Assembly (NCBI RefSeq): GCF_001542815.1
Contig: NZ_CP006992.1
Span: 1,803,501 to 1,867,500 of the forward strand
Length of the DNA: 64,000 bases
Origin: Methylobacterium sp. AMS5
GTDB taxonomy: Bacteria > Pseudomonadota > Alphaproteobacteria > Rhizobiales > Beijerinckiaceae
Reading direction: 5' to 3'
In this document: positions 1 through 7,843 of the stretch, in pieces
Layout of the letters: each line of letters starts with the position of its first letter
How positions within the stretch are numbered: the first letter of the stretch is position 1
The notes under the pieces: model-generated
What the model was told of the DNA's origin: nothing
What the model saw: only the letters and a program-made list of their open reading frames with translations
The model's database searches: none
Translations under genes and position numbers: made by a program

Positions 1-903
1 GGCGTCGCCCAGCCGTTCGGCCGCGCCAAGAAACCAGGCGGCGATCCCGCCGCGCACGGCGTCGGGTCGGTCCCGGCCGAGGACCGCCGCCGCCACGAGG
101 AGCGCGGCGGGCAGGCCCCAGGCGAGAAGGCGCAGCGTCGGCTCGGAGAACAGGCTTGCACTGGCGGCGAGCCCGAACAGACCCGCCGCGGCGAGCGCGA
201 TCCGAACCGGCAAACCCAGGCGCATCCCCTCGGCCCTAAGGAGAGCGAGCCCGGCGCCGAGTGCGAATTCGAGGACGATCGGATCGGACCAGAAGGCGAG
301 AGGGACCGGCGGCGCGGGCACCGCCTGCCCGGCGAGAACGAGGAGCACCAGGGCGCCGGCGAGCCACGCCACGGCCCCGCGCCGCGAGAAGCCGAGGCCG
401 AGGGCGAAGAGGGCGTAGAAGGCCATCTCGTAGTTCAGGGTCCAGCCCAGGCCGTAGAGCGGCAGCACCGCCCCGTCGGGCCGGGCCATCGGCCAGAACA
501 GGAACGAGGCGAGGGTGCGTGCGACGTCGGGCGCGCCACCCTCGCCGCTGAGCAGAGTCGGCGCTGCGAGACCGAGGGCGAGGTAGAGCCCGGTCACCAG
601 CCAGTAGAGCGGGACGAGGCGAGCGATGCGGTGCGCGGCAAAGCGGCTCCGTGCTCCGGGGCGTCCGTAGAGCGGTGCCGCCGCGTGGACGATGATGAAG
701 CCGGAGATGACGAAGAAGATATCGACGCCCGCCGGCCAGGGCAGCCCGTGACGCGCGACGAAGCCCGTTCCCGTCCGCCCAGCCAGGGCCGCAGCCTCGT
801 TCTGCGCGTGGTGAACGACCACCATCAGCGCGGCCAGGGCCCGTAGCCCCTGCACGAGGACCAGTTTTCCCCGGATGGGATCAGGACGAAAAAGCTTATT
901 CAA
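1..903 (-). CDS. acyltransferase 3 family membrane protein (partial, C-terminus beyond left edge)
   Basis: The reverse strand is open from about 903 to the window edge (301 codons with no stop). It reads as a polytopic membrane acyltransferase of the acyltransferase-3 (OafA/ExoZ) family. The N-terminus has the family signature QGLRALAALMVVVHH followed by VDIFFVISGFIIVHA, then PLYWLVTG and further hydrophobic helices. Family members O-acetylate or O-succinylate surface polysaccharides from the inner membrane. No ATG lies upstream in frame. I propose the TTG at 903, giving a start MNKLFRPDPIRGKLVLVQG, but GTG at 855 is possible and neither has a strong ribosome binding site. The substrate cannot be told from sequence. 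Confidence 0.8.
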   Translation of the reverse strand, partial: MNKLFRPDPIRGKLVLVQGLRALAALMVVVHHAQNEAAALAGRTGTGFVARHGLPWPAGVDIFFVISGFIIVHAAAPLYGRPGARSRFAAHRIARLVPLYWLVTGLYLALGLAAPTLLSGEGGAPDVARTLASFLFWPMARPDGAVLPLYGLGWTLNYEMAFYALFALGLGFSRRGAVAWLAGALVLLVLAGQAVPAPPVPLAFWSDPIVLEFALGAGLALLRAEGMRLGLPVRIALAAAGLFGLAASASLFSEPTLRLLAWGLPAALLVAAAVLGRDRPDAVRGGIAAWFLGAAERLGDA

Positions 904-1025
904 ATTTCGGGAACCAGTGTGGAAGGTCGTCGTTGTCGCGTCGAAGAGATCTTCACGGCCTCGATCGGTTGATCCGGTTTCTGAGGCCAGTTCGTATGTC
1001 GAAAATCCGATATTTGAGGTTTGGT

Positions 1026-1736
1026 ATGCTGAAGAAATACGTTGCTGCGTCCGCTCTGGTCGTCGCCATGGCGACCCCCGCCTTCGCCCAGGTCGGGGGC
1101 GATTTCCGTCTGGATGCCATGCAGGCAAATGCCTTCGAGATCCAGTCCGCCCAGATCGCCCTTCAGAAGAGCCGCAATCCTTCTGTGCGGGCCTATGCCC
1201 GCGAGGCGCTGCGTGACCATCAGGCCGCGAACGTCGCCTTGGCCGGCGGCGAGCGCAACTACATGGCCGCCCGTCAGGCCGGCCCCGGCGGTCTCGTCGG
1301 CGGCCTGGTCGAGGCTCCGCTCGCCATCGCCGGCGGCGCGGTCGGTGCGGCCACCGGCGTCGCGACCGGCGTGGTCGGCGGTACCCTGCAGGGCGGCCCG
1401 ATCGGCGCGCTCGAAGGGGCCGGCACCGGCCTGAGCCGCGGCGCGGCCGCCGGGGCGCAGGCCTTCGACGTCGACACCACCGCGGGCACCACCGTGGTGC
1501 CGCCGAACCCGCAGCAGCAGCAGATGCTGGCCGAGCTGAACGCCACCCCGCCCGGCGCCCGCTTCGACCGCCTCTACGGCCAACAGCAGGTGATGGCGCA
1601 CCAGATGTCGATCAGCATGGCGCAGTCCTACGCCCAGTCCGGCCCGAACCCGGCTCTGCGCAACTACGCTCAGCAGGCCCTGCCGGTGCTCCAGCAGCAC
1701 TACGCCCACGCCCAGCGCCTTCCCGGCGCCCGCTAA
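1026..1736 (+). CDS. secreted DUF4142-like protein with glycine/alanine-rich centre
   Basis: This 236-aa protein has a clear Sec signal peptide (MLKKYVAASALVVAMATPAFA, cleaved after AFA). The mature N-terminus (AFEIQSAQIALQKS, VRAYAREALRDHQAAN) resembles DUF4142, a ferritin-like helical domain of periplasmic proteins often found in stress regulons. Residues about 85-150 are unusual for the family: a Gly/Ala-rich stretch with small-residue repeats (GGAVGAATGVATGVVGG) resembling a glycine zipper. A second helical segment ending in LPVLQQHYAHAQRL resembles the DUF4142 C-terminus, so the zipper looks like an insertion. In-frame ATGs at 933 and 996 would place extra residues before the signal peptide, so 1026 is preferred. 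The function is unknown. Confidence 0.8.
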   Translation: MLKKYVAASALVVAMATPAFAQVGGDFRLDAMQANAFEIQSAQIALQKSRNPSVRAYAREALRDHQAANVALAGGERNYMAARQAGPGGLVGGLVEAPLAIAGGAVGAATGVATGVVGGTLQGGPIGALEGAGTGLSRGAAAGAQAFDVDTTAGTTVVPPNPQQQQMLAELNATPPGARFDRLYGQQQVMAHQMSISMAQSYAQSGPNPALRNYAQQALPVLQQHYAHAQRLPGAR

Positions 1737-1737
1737 G

Positions 1738-1815
1738 AGAGCCTCGCCAAACGCCCGATCTCTGACTGTTCTTCCTCTGACGAGGACAGCGCAGCGGGAG
1801 TGTCGGGAGGACACC
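1738..1815 (+). repeat. repeat family A, degenerate copy 1
   Basis: This matches the dispersed ~80-bp element seen best at 40196-40274. The core GATCTCTGAC...CTGACGAGGACAGCGCAGCGGG is recognisable, but both terminal arms are decayed. It begins directly after the stop of the DUF4142-like gene. Confidence 0.6.
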
Positions 1816-1869
1816 AAGGCGGCCCATCGCGCCCCAGGCCGATACGCACCGGCCTGATACGAACAGAGG

Positions 1870-1905
1870 GAAGCGGCGGACCTTCGGGTCCGCCGCTTCT
1901 TTTCG
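1870..1905 (+). terminator. rho-independent terminator
   Basis: An 11-12 bp GC stem (AAGCGGCGGACC / GGTCCGCCGCTT) with a short TTCG loop is followed by CTTTT on the plus strand. It lies between the DUF4142-like gene and the convergent radical SAM gene. The remaining sequence to 2094 shows no gene. Confidence 0.8.
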
Positions 1906-2094
1906 TTTGTCGGATCGGGCATCCGCCCCTTCAGGCGATCGCCCCGCGCATGCCGCCGCGAGCGGTGGGCGGACAGCACCGCAAACTTCAGGATGGCCCC
2001 GGGTTGCCGCGGGCAAGTCGGGACACCGATCGCCGAACCGTCACGCTCGCTTCGTTCCTCCGAAAATCCCACGCCCGTTGCGCCAGAGTCGCGT

Positions 2095-3234
2095 TCAGAA
2101 CAGAGCGAGCTGATCCCCCGCTCTCTCCGGCCGGCGAAACAGCTCCGTCGTCTGGCGCACCGGCTCTTCCGGATAGCCGAGACGGCGCTTGGCCAGGGCG
2201 AAGCGGCGGCGGATCAGGTCGGCATAGGGGCCCTGGCCGATCATGCGGGTGCCGAAGGCGGCGTCGTAGGTTTTGCCGCCGCGGGCCCCGCTCAGCAGGG
2301 AGAAGACGTGTGCCTTGCGCCCCGGATAATGCTCCGAGAACCAGTCGCCGACCAGTTCGTCGAGTTCGTGGGGCAGGCGCAGCAGCACGTAGCTGGCCTC
2401 TCGCGCCCCCGCGATCCGGGCCGCCTCGAGAATCGCTTCGATCTCGTGATCGTTGAGTGAGGGGATGATGGGCGCAGCGATCGCCATCACCGGCACGCCC
2501 GCCTCGCTCAAAGCGTGGATCGCCTCCAGGCGCTTGCGCGGATGCGGCGCGCGCGGCTCCATGCGGCGGGCGAGATCCGGATCGAGGGTGGTCACGGAGA
2601 TCGCCACCTTCACGAGGTTCTGCGCCGCCATCTCGGCGAGGAGATCGCGGTCACGCAGGATCAGGTTCGACTTCGTGACGATGCCGACGGGATGGCGGAA
2701 GCGGGCCAGAACCTCCAGCACGGCGCGGGTGATGCCGTGCGTGCGCTCGATCGGCTGGTAGGGGTCGGTCGCGGTGCCGAGTGCGATGGTCCGCGGCCGA
2801 TAGCCCGGCGCCGACAGCTCGCGCTCCAGCAGGACGGCGGCATCGGGTTTGGAAAACAGGCGCGTTTCGAAATCGAGCCCCGGCGAGAGCCCGACATAGC
2901 CGTGGTTCGGCCGGGCGAAGCAATAGACGCAGCCGTGCTCGCAGCCGCGATACGGGTTGATCGACCGGTCGAACGAGATGTCCGGCGAGGCGTTGCGGGT
3001 GATGATGTGGCGGGTGCGTTCCGGCGTCACCTCCGTGCGCCGGACGCGCTCTCCCTCCTCCGTCCAGCCATCGTCGAAGGTCTCGTGACGGGTCGCCTCG
3101 AAGCGTCCCTCCGGGTTGGCGGTCGCCCCGCGACCGCGCCGCGCCTCCGGCGCGACCCGAGAACCGCCGTGCGAGAAGCCGCCCGGCCCGTCCCGAAGCG
3201 GCGTCTGTCCGTTCCCCACCCTGAGCCCCACCAT
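2095..3234 (-). CDS. PA0069-family radical SAM protein
   Basis: This 379-aa protein carries the radical SAM cluster motif CEHGCVYCFA (CxxxCxxC) at about residues 98-106, preceded by SINPYRG. It is followed by GLDFETRLFSK and ALGTATDPYQPIE, all typical of the PA0069/Rv2578c family, distant relatives of spore photoproduct lyase. The substrate of this family is unknown. The first ~50 residues are Arg/Gly-rich and poorly conserved in character, so translation may begin further in. The gene stands alone and faces away from the next gene. Confidence 0.85.
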   Translation of the reverse strand: MVGLRVGNGQTPLRDGPGGFSHGGSRVAPEARRGRGATANPEGRFEATRHETFDDGWTEEGERVRRTEVTPERTRHIITRNASPDISFDRSINPYRGCEHGCVYCFARPNHGYVGLSPGLDFETRLFSKPDAAVLLERELSAPGYRPRTIALGTATDPYQPIERTHGITRAVLEVLARFRHPVGIVTKSNLILRDRDLLAEMAAQNLVKVAISVTTLDPDLARRMEPRAPHPRKRLEAIHALSEAGVPVMAIAAPIIPSLNDHEIEAILEAARIAGAREASYVLLRLPHELDELVGDWFSEHYPGRKAHVFSLLSGARGGKTYDAAFGTRMIGQGPYADLIRRRFALAKRRLGYPEEPVRQTTELFRRPERAGDQLALF

Positions 3235-3404
3235 CTTGCCGCTGCTACGCTCGGGTCCTTTTTAAGAACATAAAGCGAACATGAAAAGCGGGGATGCACA
3301 AGTTTCGTGCAGGTGTAGGCTTTGTCCGCCCTCCGGGGCCGTCGAAGGCCAAGACAGCGCAACGAGTGCTTTGCGAAGGCGGAAAATCGGGTATTCGCCC
3401 CCGC

Positions 3405-3926
3405 ATGATCTCCGGCCTCATCCACGTGGCGCGATCCGCCGACCCCGCCGCGATCGAGTGCCTCGCCGACACGCTGAGCGCACTCGTCGCGGGCGTGGCG
3501 GCCGGGCTCGTGGGCGATGCGGTGATCGTGACGGCGGAGGCCTGCCCCGCGCTGGAGACGGTGGCCGAGGGCAGCGGCGCGACCCTGGTGGTGCGCCCGC
3601 CCGGCGCCAACCCATGGGGCGCGGGCGCGCGGGTGGCGCGGCGCGAGTGGTTGCTCTGCCTGGAGCCCGGCGACATCCCGGCGGAGGGCTGGATCCGCAG
3701 CCTCGACCGCTTCGTCGGCACGGCGCGGCCGGATATGGCGCTCGGCCGGATGCGGCGGGCGCACAGTGCTCTACCCGCTCGGATCGCCGCGCGAGGGGAA
3801 GGCGTCGTCGGCGCGCGCGAACCGCGGCCGGGCGACGTGGTGCGGCGGGAGCGGGTGCTCGCGGGCCTGCCGTTCTCGCCCCGCCTCAAGGTGCGGATGC
3901 TGACCACCCGGCTCGACCGCGCCTGA
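3405..3926 (+). CDS. glycosyltransferase-2-like protein
   Basis: This 173-aa protein begins MISGLIHVARSADPAAIE and has VIVTAEACPALE, RREWLLCLEPGDIPAEGW and a basic C-terminus (FSPRLKVRMLTTRLDRA). The pattern, a short Rossmann-like beta/alpha start then a 'LCLEPGDIP' segment resembling the acidic nucleotide-sugar motif of GT2 enzymes, suggests a small GT-A-like protein, but it lacks a convincing DxD. An upstream in-frame ATG at 3294 would add 37 residues that look like translated leader, so 3405 is chosen. The role is unknown. Confidence 0.65.
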   Translation: MISGLIHVARSADPAAIECLADTLSALVAGVAAGLVGDAVIVTAEACPALETVAEGSGATLVVRPPGANPWGAGARVARREWLLCLEPGDIPAEGWIRSLDRFVGTARPDMALGRMRRAHSALPARIAARGEGVVGAREPRPGDVVRRERVLAGLPFSPRLKVRMLTTRLDRA

Positions 3927-3958
3927 CTCCCACGACCGGCCGTGTCCTATCGAAAGCG

Positions 3959-4141
3959 TCAGCTCGCCCGGAACCATGTCGGGGCGGCGCGCATCAACAC
4001 CACGAGCGCGGTCGCCACCAGGGCGGCCCCCACGGTGATCTCGGCTGAATGCGCGTAGCCGGACCGTTCCAGGACGGTGGCGGCCGAGGCGATGGTGAGG
4101 CCGATACCGGCCGGAGCGAGGCAGCTGGGCAAGGCGTTCAT
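3959..4141 (-). CDS. small two-helix membrane protein
   Basis: A 60-residue reading frame encodes two hydrophobic segments (about residues 9-25 and 35-52, the latter GAALVATALVVLM) joined by a short polar loop. An AGGG 8 nt before the ATG could serve as ribosome binding site. The layout (two TM helices, basic/aromatic C-terminus) fits a genuine small inner-membrane protein, but no family is recognised and chance coding in GC-rich DNA cannot be excluded. Confidence 0.5.
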   Translation of the reverse strand: MNALPSCLAPAGIGLTIASAATVLERSGYAHSAEITVGAALVATALVVLMRAAPTWFRAS

Positions 4142-4250
4142 GCGCCGACCCTAGACGCGATCGCTTGCGCGAGCGTTACGCCGGACCGCCCCGGTTCTTC
4201 AGCAATCCGTGAAGATGTGTCGATGCCGGAATGAAGCGGGCACCGGAATG

Positions 4251-4280
4251 CGAAAAAGCCGCCCCGATTCCGGAGCGGCC
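4251..4280 (-). terminator. rpmG terminator
   Basis: Reading on the minus strand, GCCGCTCC pairs with GGGGCGGC around a GGAATC loop and is followed by TTTTTCG. It lies about 100 bp after the rpmG stop. Confidence 0.8.
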
Positions 4281-4383
4281 TTGCCGCATCGCTTCCCGAG
4301 GAAGCCGACGCTTCGTGTCTCGCCCCCGTTTGCGCCGACGCGGCCCGAAGGCGGTCGGCGTCCGGGCGTTCCGCGAGAGCGCC

Positions 4384-4551
4384 TTACTTGATCTTGGCTT
4401 CCTTGAACTCGACGTGCTTGCGCGCGACCGGGTCATACTTCTTCATGACCATCTTCTCGGTCTGCGTGCGGGAGTTCTTCTTCGTGACGTAGAAGTAGCC
4501 CGTATCGGCGGTCGAGACGAGGCGGATCTTGACGGTAACGGCCTTGGCCAT
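4384..4551 (-). CDS. rpmG: 50S ribosomal protein L33
   Basis: This 55-aa protein reads [20 protein letters not shown] and ends VEFKEAKIK. It has the L33 core [10 protein letters not shown] and [13 protein letters not shown] and the length typical of alphaproteobacterial L33. The zinc-binding Cys pairs are absent, so this is the C-minus (zinc-independent) form. It is a component of the 50S subunit near the E site. The gene is monocistronic with its own terminator and too short to be found by length filters alone. Confidence 0.97.
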   Translation of the reverse strand: MAKAVTVKIRLVSTADTGYFYVTKKNSRTQTEKMVMKKYDPVARKHVEFKEAKIK

Positions 4552-4615
4552 GGCGTGGCGCTCCTAAAGCGGGTCGAGGGGCGATTCGCTGGTGGCGGCG
4601 CCAGCGCGGGCGAAA

Positions 4616-4640
4616 CGCAAAAGGCCGGGAAGCCCCGGCC
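4616..4640 (-). terminator. panB terminator
   Basis: On the minus strand GGCCGGGG pairs with CCCGGCC around a TT-rich loop and is followed by TTTTGCG, about 65 bp beyond the panB stop. Confidence 0.75.
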
Positions 4641-4704
4641 GAATTCCGGCGCGGTCAATGCCCGATGAGGGGCGTCTCGTCAAGCCACGGACCGTACCGC
4701 CGCC

Positions 4705-5529
4705 TCACCGCGGCGGGTAGGTGTGCCCCTCGTCCGGGAAGCGGCCCGCCCGCACCTCGTCGGCATAGGCGCGCACCGCCTCCTCGATATGGGTGCGCAG
4801 CGAGCCGTAGCTCTTGACGAAGCGCGGTACCCGGTCGCTCAGGCCCAGCATGTCCTCGAGCACGAGGATCTGCCCGTCGCAGGCCGCGGTGGCGCCGATG
4901 CCGATGGTCGCCGCGCGAATCGCCGGGTCGGTGGCGATGGCCCGCGCCACCGGCTCGACGATGCCTTCGAAAACGATGGCGAAGGCGCCCGCATCGCTGA
5001 TCGCGCGGGCATCGGCCCGCAGGCGGTCCTCGTCGCCGGCCCCGTGGCCCTGCACCTTGAAGCCGCCCATCGTGTTCACCGATTGGGGGGTGAGGCCGAT
5101 ATGGCCCATCACCGGCACGCCGCGCTCGGTCAGGAAGGCGACCGTCTCGGCAAAGCGCGCCCCGCCCTCCAGCTTGATCGCCCCGGCCCCCGTCTCCTTG
5201 AGGACGCGGGCGGCGTTGAGGAAGGCCTGCTCGCGGCTCGCCTCGTAGGAGCCGAACGGCATGTCGACCACGACGAGGGCGCGTGAGGTGCCGCGCATCA
5301 CGGCCTGGGCCTGGAGAATCATCATCTCCAGGGTCACCGGCAGGGTCGATTCCATGCCGTGCATGACCATGCCGAGGGAATCACCCACCAGCACGAAGTC
5401 GCAATAGGCATCGACGATGCCCGCGGTGTGAGCGTGATAGGCGGTGAGCGCGATGATCTTGCGCCCCTCGGCCTTGCGCTTGATCAGATCGACCGCCTGG
5501 AGACGGCGCGTTTGAACGACCTGCGACAT
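4705..5529 (-). CDS. panB: 3-methyl-2-oxobutanoate hydroxymethyltransferase (ketopantoate hydroxymethyltransferase)
   Basis: PanB transfers a hydroxymethyl group from 5,10-methylene-tetrahydrofolate to 2-oxoisovalerate, the first committed step of pantothenate and coenzyme A synthesis. The 274-aa length is normal for the family. Visible signatures are [26 protein letters not shown] near the N-terminus (metal-binding Asp in VGDS), [29 protein letters not shown] and [12 protein letters not shown]. It is cytoplasmic. In a serine-cycle methylotroph it draws on the same methylene-H4F pool that feeds serine synthesis. No panC lies beside it. Confidence 0.96.
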   Translation of the reverse strand: MSQVVQTRRLQAVDLIKRKAEGRKIIALTAYHAHTAGIVDAYCDFVLVGDSLGMVMHGMESTLPVTLEMMILQAQAVMRGTSRALVVVDMPFGSYEASREQAFLNAARVLKETGAGAIKLEGGARFAETVAFLTERGVPVMGHIGLTPQSVNTMGGFKVQGHGAGDEDRLRADARAISDAGAFAIVFEGIVEPVARAIATDPAIRAATIGIGATAACDGQILVLEDMLGLSDRVPRFVKSYGSLRTHIEEAVRAYADEVRAGRFPDEGHTYPPR

Positions 5530-5954
5530 GGCTCGTGATCCGGAGTCTGGCTTCCCGGGGGCACCCGTCGGATCGGGCGCGGCGTGCGGAACGCCTCTAT
5601 AAGCCCGTTCGCGCCGCCCCGCAGGAGGCCATTGGGCCGGTTCCGGTGGATCGGATGCGAAGTGTCACGACGAGAAGGATCGCCCGGAGGGGCCTGCCTT
5701 CTCCTGCGGCGTACCGGCTCCTTCACGCGACGGCCGCCGAAAGCGGCGGCCGGCCATCAACGTGAAATGCGCTTCGGTCGCCCTGCTCGCCCTTTTCGGG
5801 CGTTTCCTCCCTAGACTTCGGACCGCCTCCGGGCTTGCCGTTTTTCCGCCACATCCCCGCCGGTGTCAATGGTATAGCCTGAAGATCGAGGCGGTTGAGA
5901 TTGCTCGAAATTTAGACTCTTGGGAGGAGTTGGCCGAATCGTGGCGAAAACGTG
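5530..5954. other. 425-bp intergenic region, no gene
   Basis: This stretch separates the panB start from the end of the leftward thioredoxin gene and so should hold the panB promoter. The only structure seen is a perfect 7-bp hairpin at 5732-5751 (GGCCGCC, GAAAGC loop, GGCGGCC), without a T-run on either side. A less GC-rich patch lies at about 5860-5945. Short open frames here lack ribosome binding sites. Confidence 0.6.
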
Positions 5955-6350
5955 TCAGAGGGCTTTTTCGAGGAGCTGCTCGATCCATTCGGGCTGGGTC
6001 TCGCCGACCGAGCGGGCAACCTCGCTGCCGCCCTTGTAGACGATGAGCGTGCTCTGCATCTGCGCTCCGAACCGGCGCACGAGGTCGCGCTGAGCGTCGA
6101 AGTCGATCGTGAAGACGGCAAGCGTCTTGAAGCGCGGGTCGGCGGAGAGCGCGGCCAGGATCGGCTTCTGCGCCCGGCAGATCGGGCACCACGGCGCCGA
6201 GATCTGCACGAGGATGGGCCGCCCCGCCGCCTGCGCCGCCTCGAAGGCGTTCTGGTCGTAGGCAGCGGAATCGGCGGCCCGTCCGGAACCGGGCTGGCCG
6301 CCGACCAGGAAGGCCGCCGCGAGGGCGAGAACGTGCCGGCGGTTCGTCAT
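5955..6350 (-). CDS. periplasmic thioredoxin-fold protein
   Basis: This 131-aa protein has a signal peptide (NRRHVLALAAAFLVGG, with an RR pair that could allow Tat export) and a thioredoxin domain with the redox motif WCPIC at about residue 60, followed by PILAALSADPRF and a STLIVYKGG strand with no cis-Pro where thioredoxins usually have one. ATG 6350 has GAGGA 7 nt upstream; GTG 6377 would extend it by nine residues without a better signal. It is the last gene of a four-gene unit with quinoprotein-associated families and may reduce thiols of the SoxYZ-like carrier encoded two genes upstream; this role is inferred. Confidence 0.85.
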   Translation of the reverse strand: MTNRRHVLALAAAFLVGGQPGSGRAADSAAYDQNAFEAAQAAGRPILVQISAPWCPICRAQKPILAALSADPRFKTLAVFTIDFDAQRDLVRRFGAQMQSTLIVYKGGSEVARSVGETQPEWIEQLLEKAL

Positions 6351-6381
6351 CGGTGTCCTCACGGCATTCTCGCTCACACGC

Positions 6382-6969
6382 TCAGCGCTGGGGCGCGCGC
6401 TCGCTGTCCGCGCGCATCCAGGCCGGATCGGGCTTGGCGACGGCGGTGTCGTGGTCGTCCTGCCAGCCCTCGACGCCGAGGGGGAACCAGTGGACGCGGC
6501 TATAGCCGGCCGCGACCAGCCGCTTGCCGGCGTTCCAACTCCCCCAGCATTCCGGCCGGCAGAAGGTCACGACGGGCTTGGCCCGGTCGCCGCCGGTCAG
6601 TTCGGCGACCCGCCGCAGGAAGATCTCCTCCTTCTCCGGCGCCAGCGGTGCGCCGCCCGCGCCCGGCATCCAGACCGCGCCGGGGAGCGAGCGGTGCGTC
6701 GGCAGCCAGGGCCGGTCGGCGGGCAAGCCCTCGGGCCGGCGGTCGGCCAGCACCACATCGATGAGGACCGGCCCTTCCGGCAGCAGCTTTTCGAGCCCCT
6801 TCAGGTCGATGACCGTCGCCCCCTTGAGCGTCGCCGGGGTGTAGCCCTTCGGCGGCCCGGTATAGAGACCCTCCGGCTCCGGCACATTGACCGGCGAGTC
6901 GGCCGGGCCGGCCGCGCCCAGCATCAGGCCGAGGGCGGCCAACGCCGCATGTCTCGCGATCACCCGCAT
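6382..6969 (-). CDS. PQQ-associated CXXCW-motif protein (rhodanese-like)
   Basis: This 195-aa exported protein carries CRPECWGSWNAGKRLVAAGY near the C-terminus, the defining CxxCW motif of the 'PQQ-dependent catabolism-associated CXXCW motif protein' family. The preceding VVTFC places the first Cys where rhodaneses carry their catalytic Cys. The N-terminus is a signal peptide (RHAALAALGLMLGAAG). ATG 6969 has GGAG 6 nt upstream, better than the ATG at 6981. Family members co-occur with PQQ alcohol dehydrogenases, and the biochemical role is unknown. It lies 17 bp after the SoxYZ-like gene and 31 bp before the thioredoxin. Confidence 0.85.
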   Translation of the reverse strand: MRVIARHAALAALGLMLGAAGPADSPVNVPEPEGLYTGPPKGYTPATLKGATVIDLKGLEKLLPEGPVLIDVVLADRRPEGLPADRPWLPTHRSLPGAVWMPGAGGAPLAPEKEEIFLRRVAELTGGDRAKPVVTFCRPECWGSWNAGKRLVAAGYSRVHWFPLGVEGWQDDHDTAVAKPDPAWMRADSERAPQR

Positions 6970-6986
6970 GCTTCTCCCCATCGGCG

Positions 6987-7802
6987 TCAGTTGCTCGCGG
7001 ACGGAACGGGGAAGGATTGCTGCCAGCGCCCTTCCTGGTTGTCGGAGGCCACGACCTTGATCGGGCCCTGCCCCTCGGGCTTGAAGGCGAAGTTGATGAC
7101 CGGGTTCGAGGCGATGGAGATGTCGCCGTCGAGGCTGAACACGAGCTGGTCGCCGTAGGTCACGTCGAGCTTCTGGATGTAGCGGGCCGGGGTGTAGTCG
7201 CGGGTGATCTGGTTCATCTGCATCCCCGAGAAGTTCGGGTGGCGCACCATCAGCGTCGCCTCGGCCGGCTTGCCGGGCTGGACGTCGCCGACGAACTTCA
7301 TGCGCATCTCGCCCATGCCCTTCATCGCCTCCTCGTCGCTCATGCCCATCGGCGCCGAGCAGCCGCCGGAGGCTTTGACGAACTTGGCCGATTCGAGGAG
7401 CCGCCCGTCCTTGGTCTCCACCACCGCGTGGACGTTGGTGTAGTTGTTCACCCGCACCCGCAGCTTGATCTCGCCCGGGTCGGCGGCCGGGCCGAAGGTG
7501 AAATGCGCGGCATAGGGCGACGGGTTGTCGTCGATGATGAAGTAGAGGCCCTTCACGCTGTCCTTGTCGGCGAGCGTCAGGCCGATCGGCACCAGGGCGG
7601 CGTCGAGGGCGCGGGCGGGCGCGTCGATGGTCACGGCGCTCTCGCCGGCCTCGACTTTCCGGTCACCGAAGATGGATGTCTTGATCTCAGCCCAACGGGC
7701 GGCGCGCTCCTCGTCGGTGTCGGTGGCGCCGGCCAGCACCGGAGCGGGCACGAGCGCCGCCGCGGAGAGCGTCAGGCTAAGGGCGAGCATCAGGCGTTTC
7801 AT
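6987..7802 (-). CDS. quinoprotein-associated SoxYZ-like carrier protein
   Basis: This 271-aa periplasmic protein has an obvious signal peptide (MLALSLTLSAAALVPAPVLA). The N-terminal half resembles SoxY and ends in KASGGCSAP, equivalent to the SoxY carrier motif GGCGG. This is the only Cys in the whole protein, which strongly suggests a covalent carrier. The C-terminal half (MRHPNFSGMQMNQITRDY, QKLDVTYGDQLVFSLDGD, PVINFAFKPEG) resembles SoxZ. Fused SoxYZ-like carriers are known near quinoprotein dehydrogenases, but no other sox gene lies in this window. Start chosen at ATG 7802 with GGAAGGAA upstream. Confidence 0.88.
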   Translation of the reverse strand: MKRLMLALSLTLSAAALVPAPVLAGATDTDEERAARWAEIKTSIFGDRKVEAGESAVTIDAPARALDAALVPIGLTLADKDSVKGLYFIIDDNPSPYAAHFTFGPAADPGEIKLRVRVNNYTNVHAVVETKDGRLLESAKFVKASGGCSAPMGMSDEEAMKGMGEMRMKFVGDVQPGKPAEATLMVRHPNFSGMQMNQITRDYTPARYIQKLDVTYGDQLVFSLDGDISIASNPVINFAFKPEGQGPIKVVASDNQEGRWQQSFPVPSASN

Positions 7803-7843
7803 GGCGCGTTTCCTTCCCGGAAGCCCCCGAGGCGGGGGTGAAT

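Noticed and set aside
6987..7802. A complete sulfur-oxidising Sox system
   Set aside because: Only a SoxYZ-like carrier and a SoxH-like hydrolase are present; soxA, soxX, soxB and soxCD are absent from the window, and the families match quinoprotein-associated variants.
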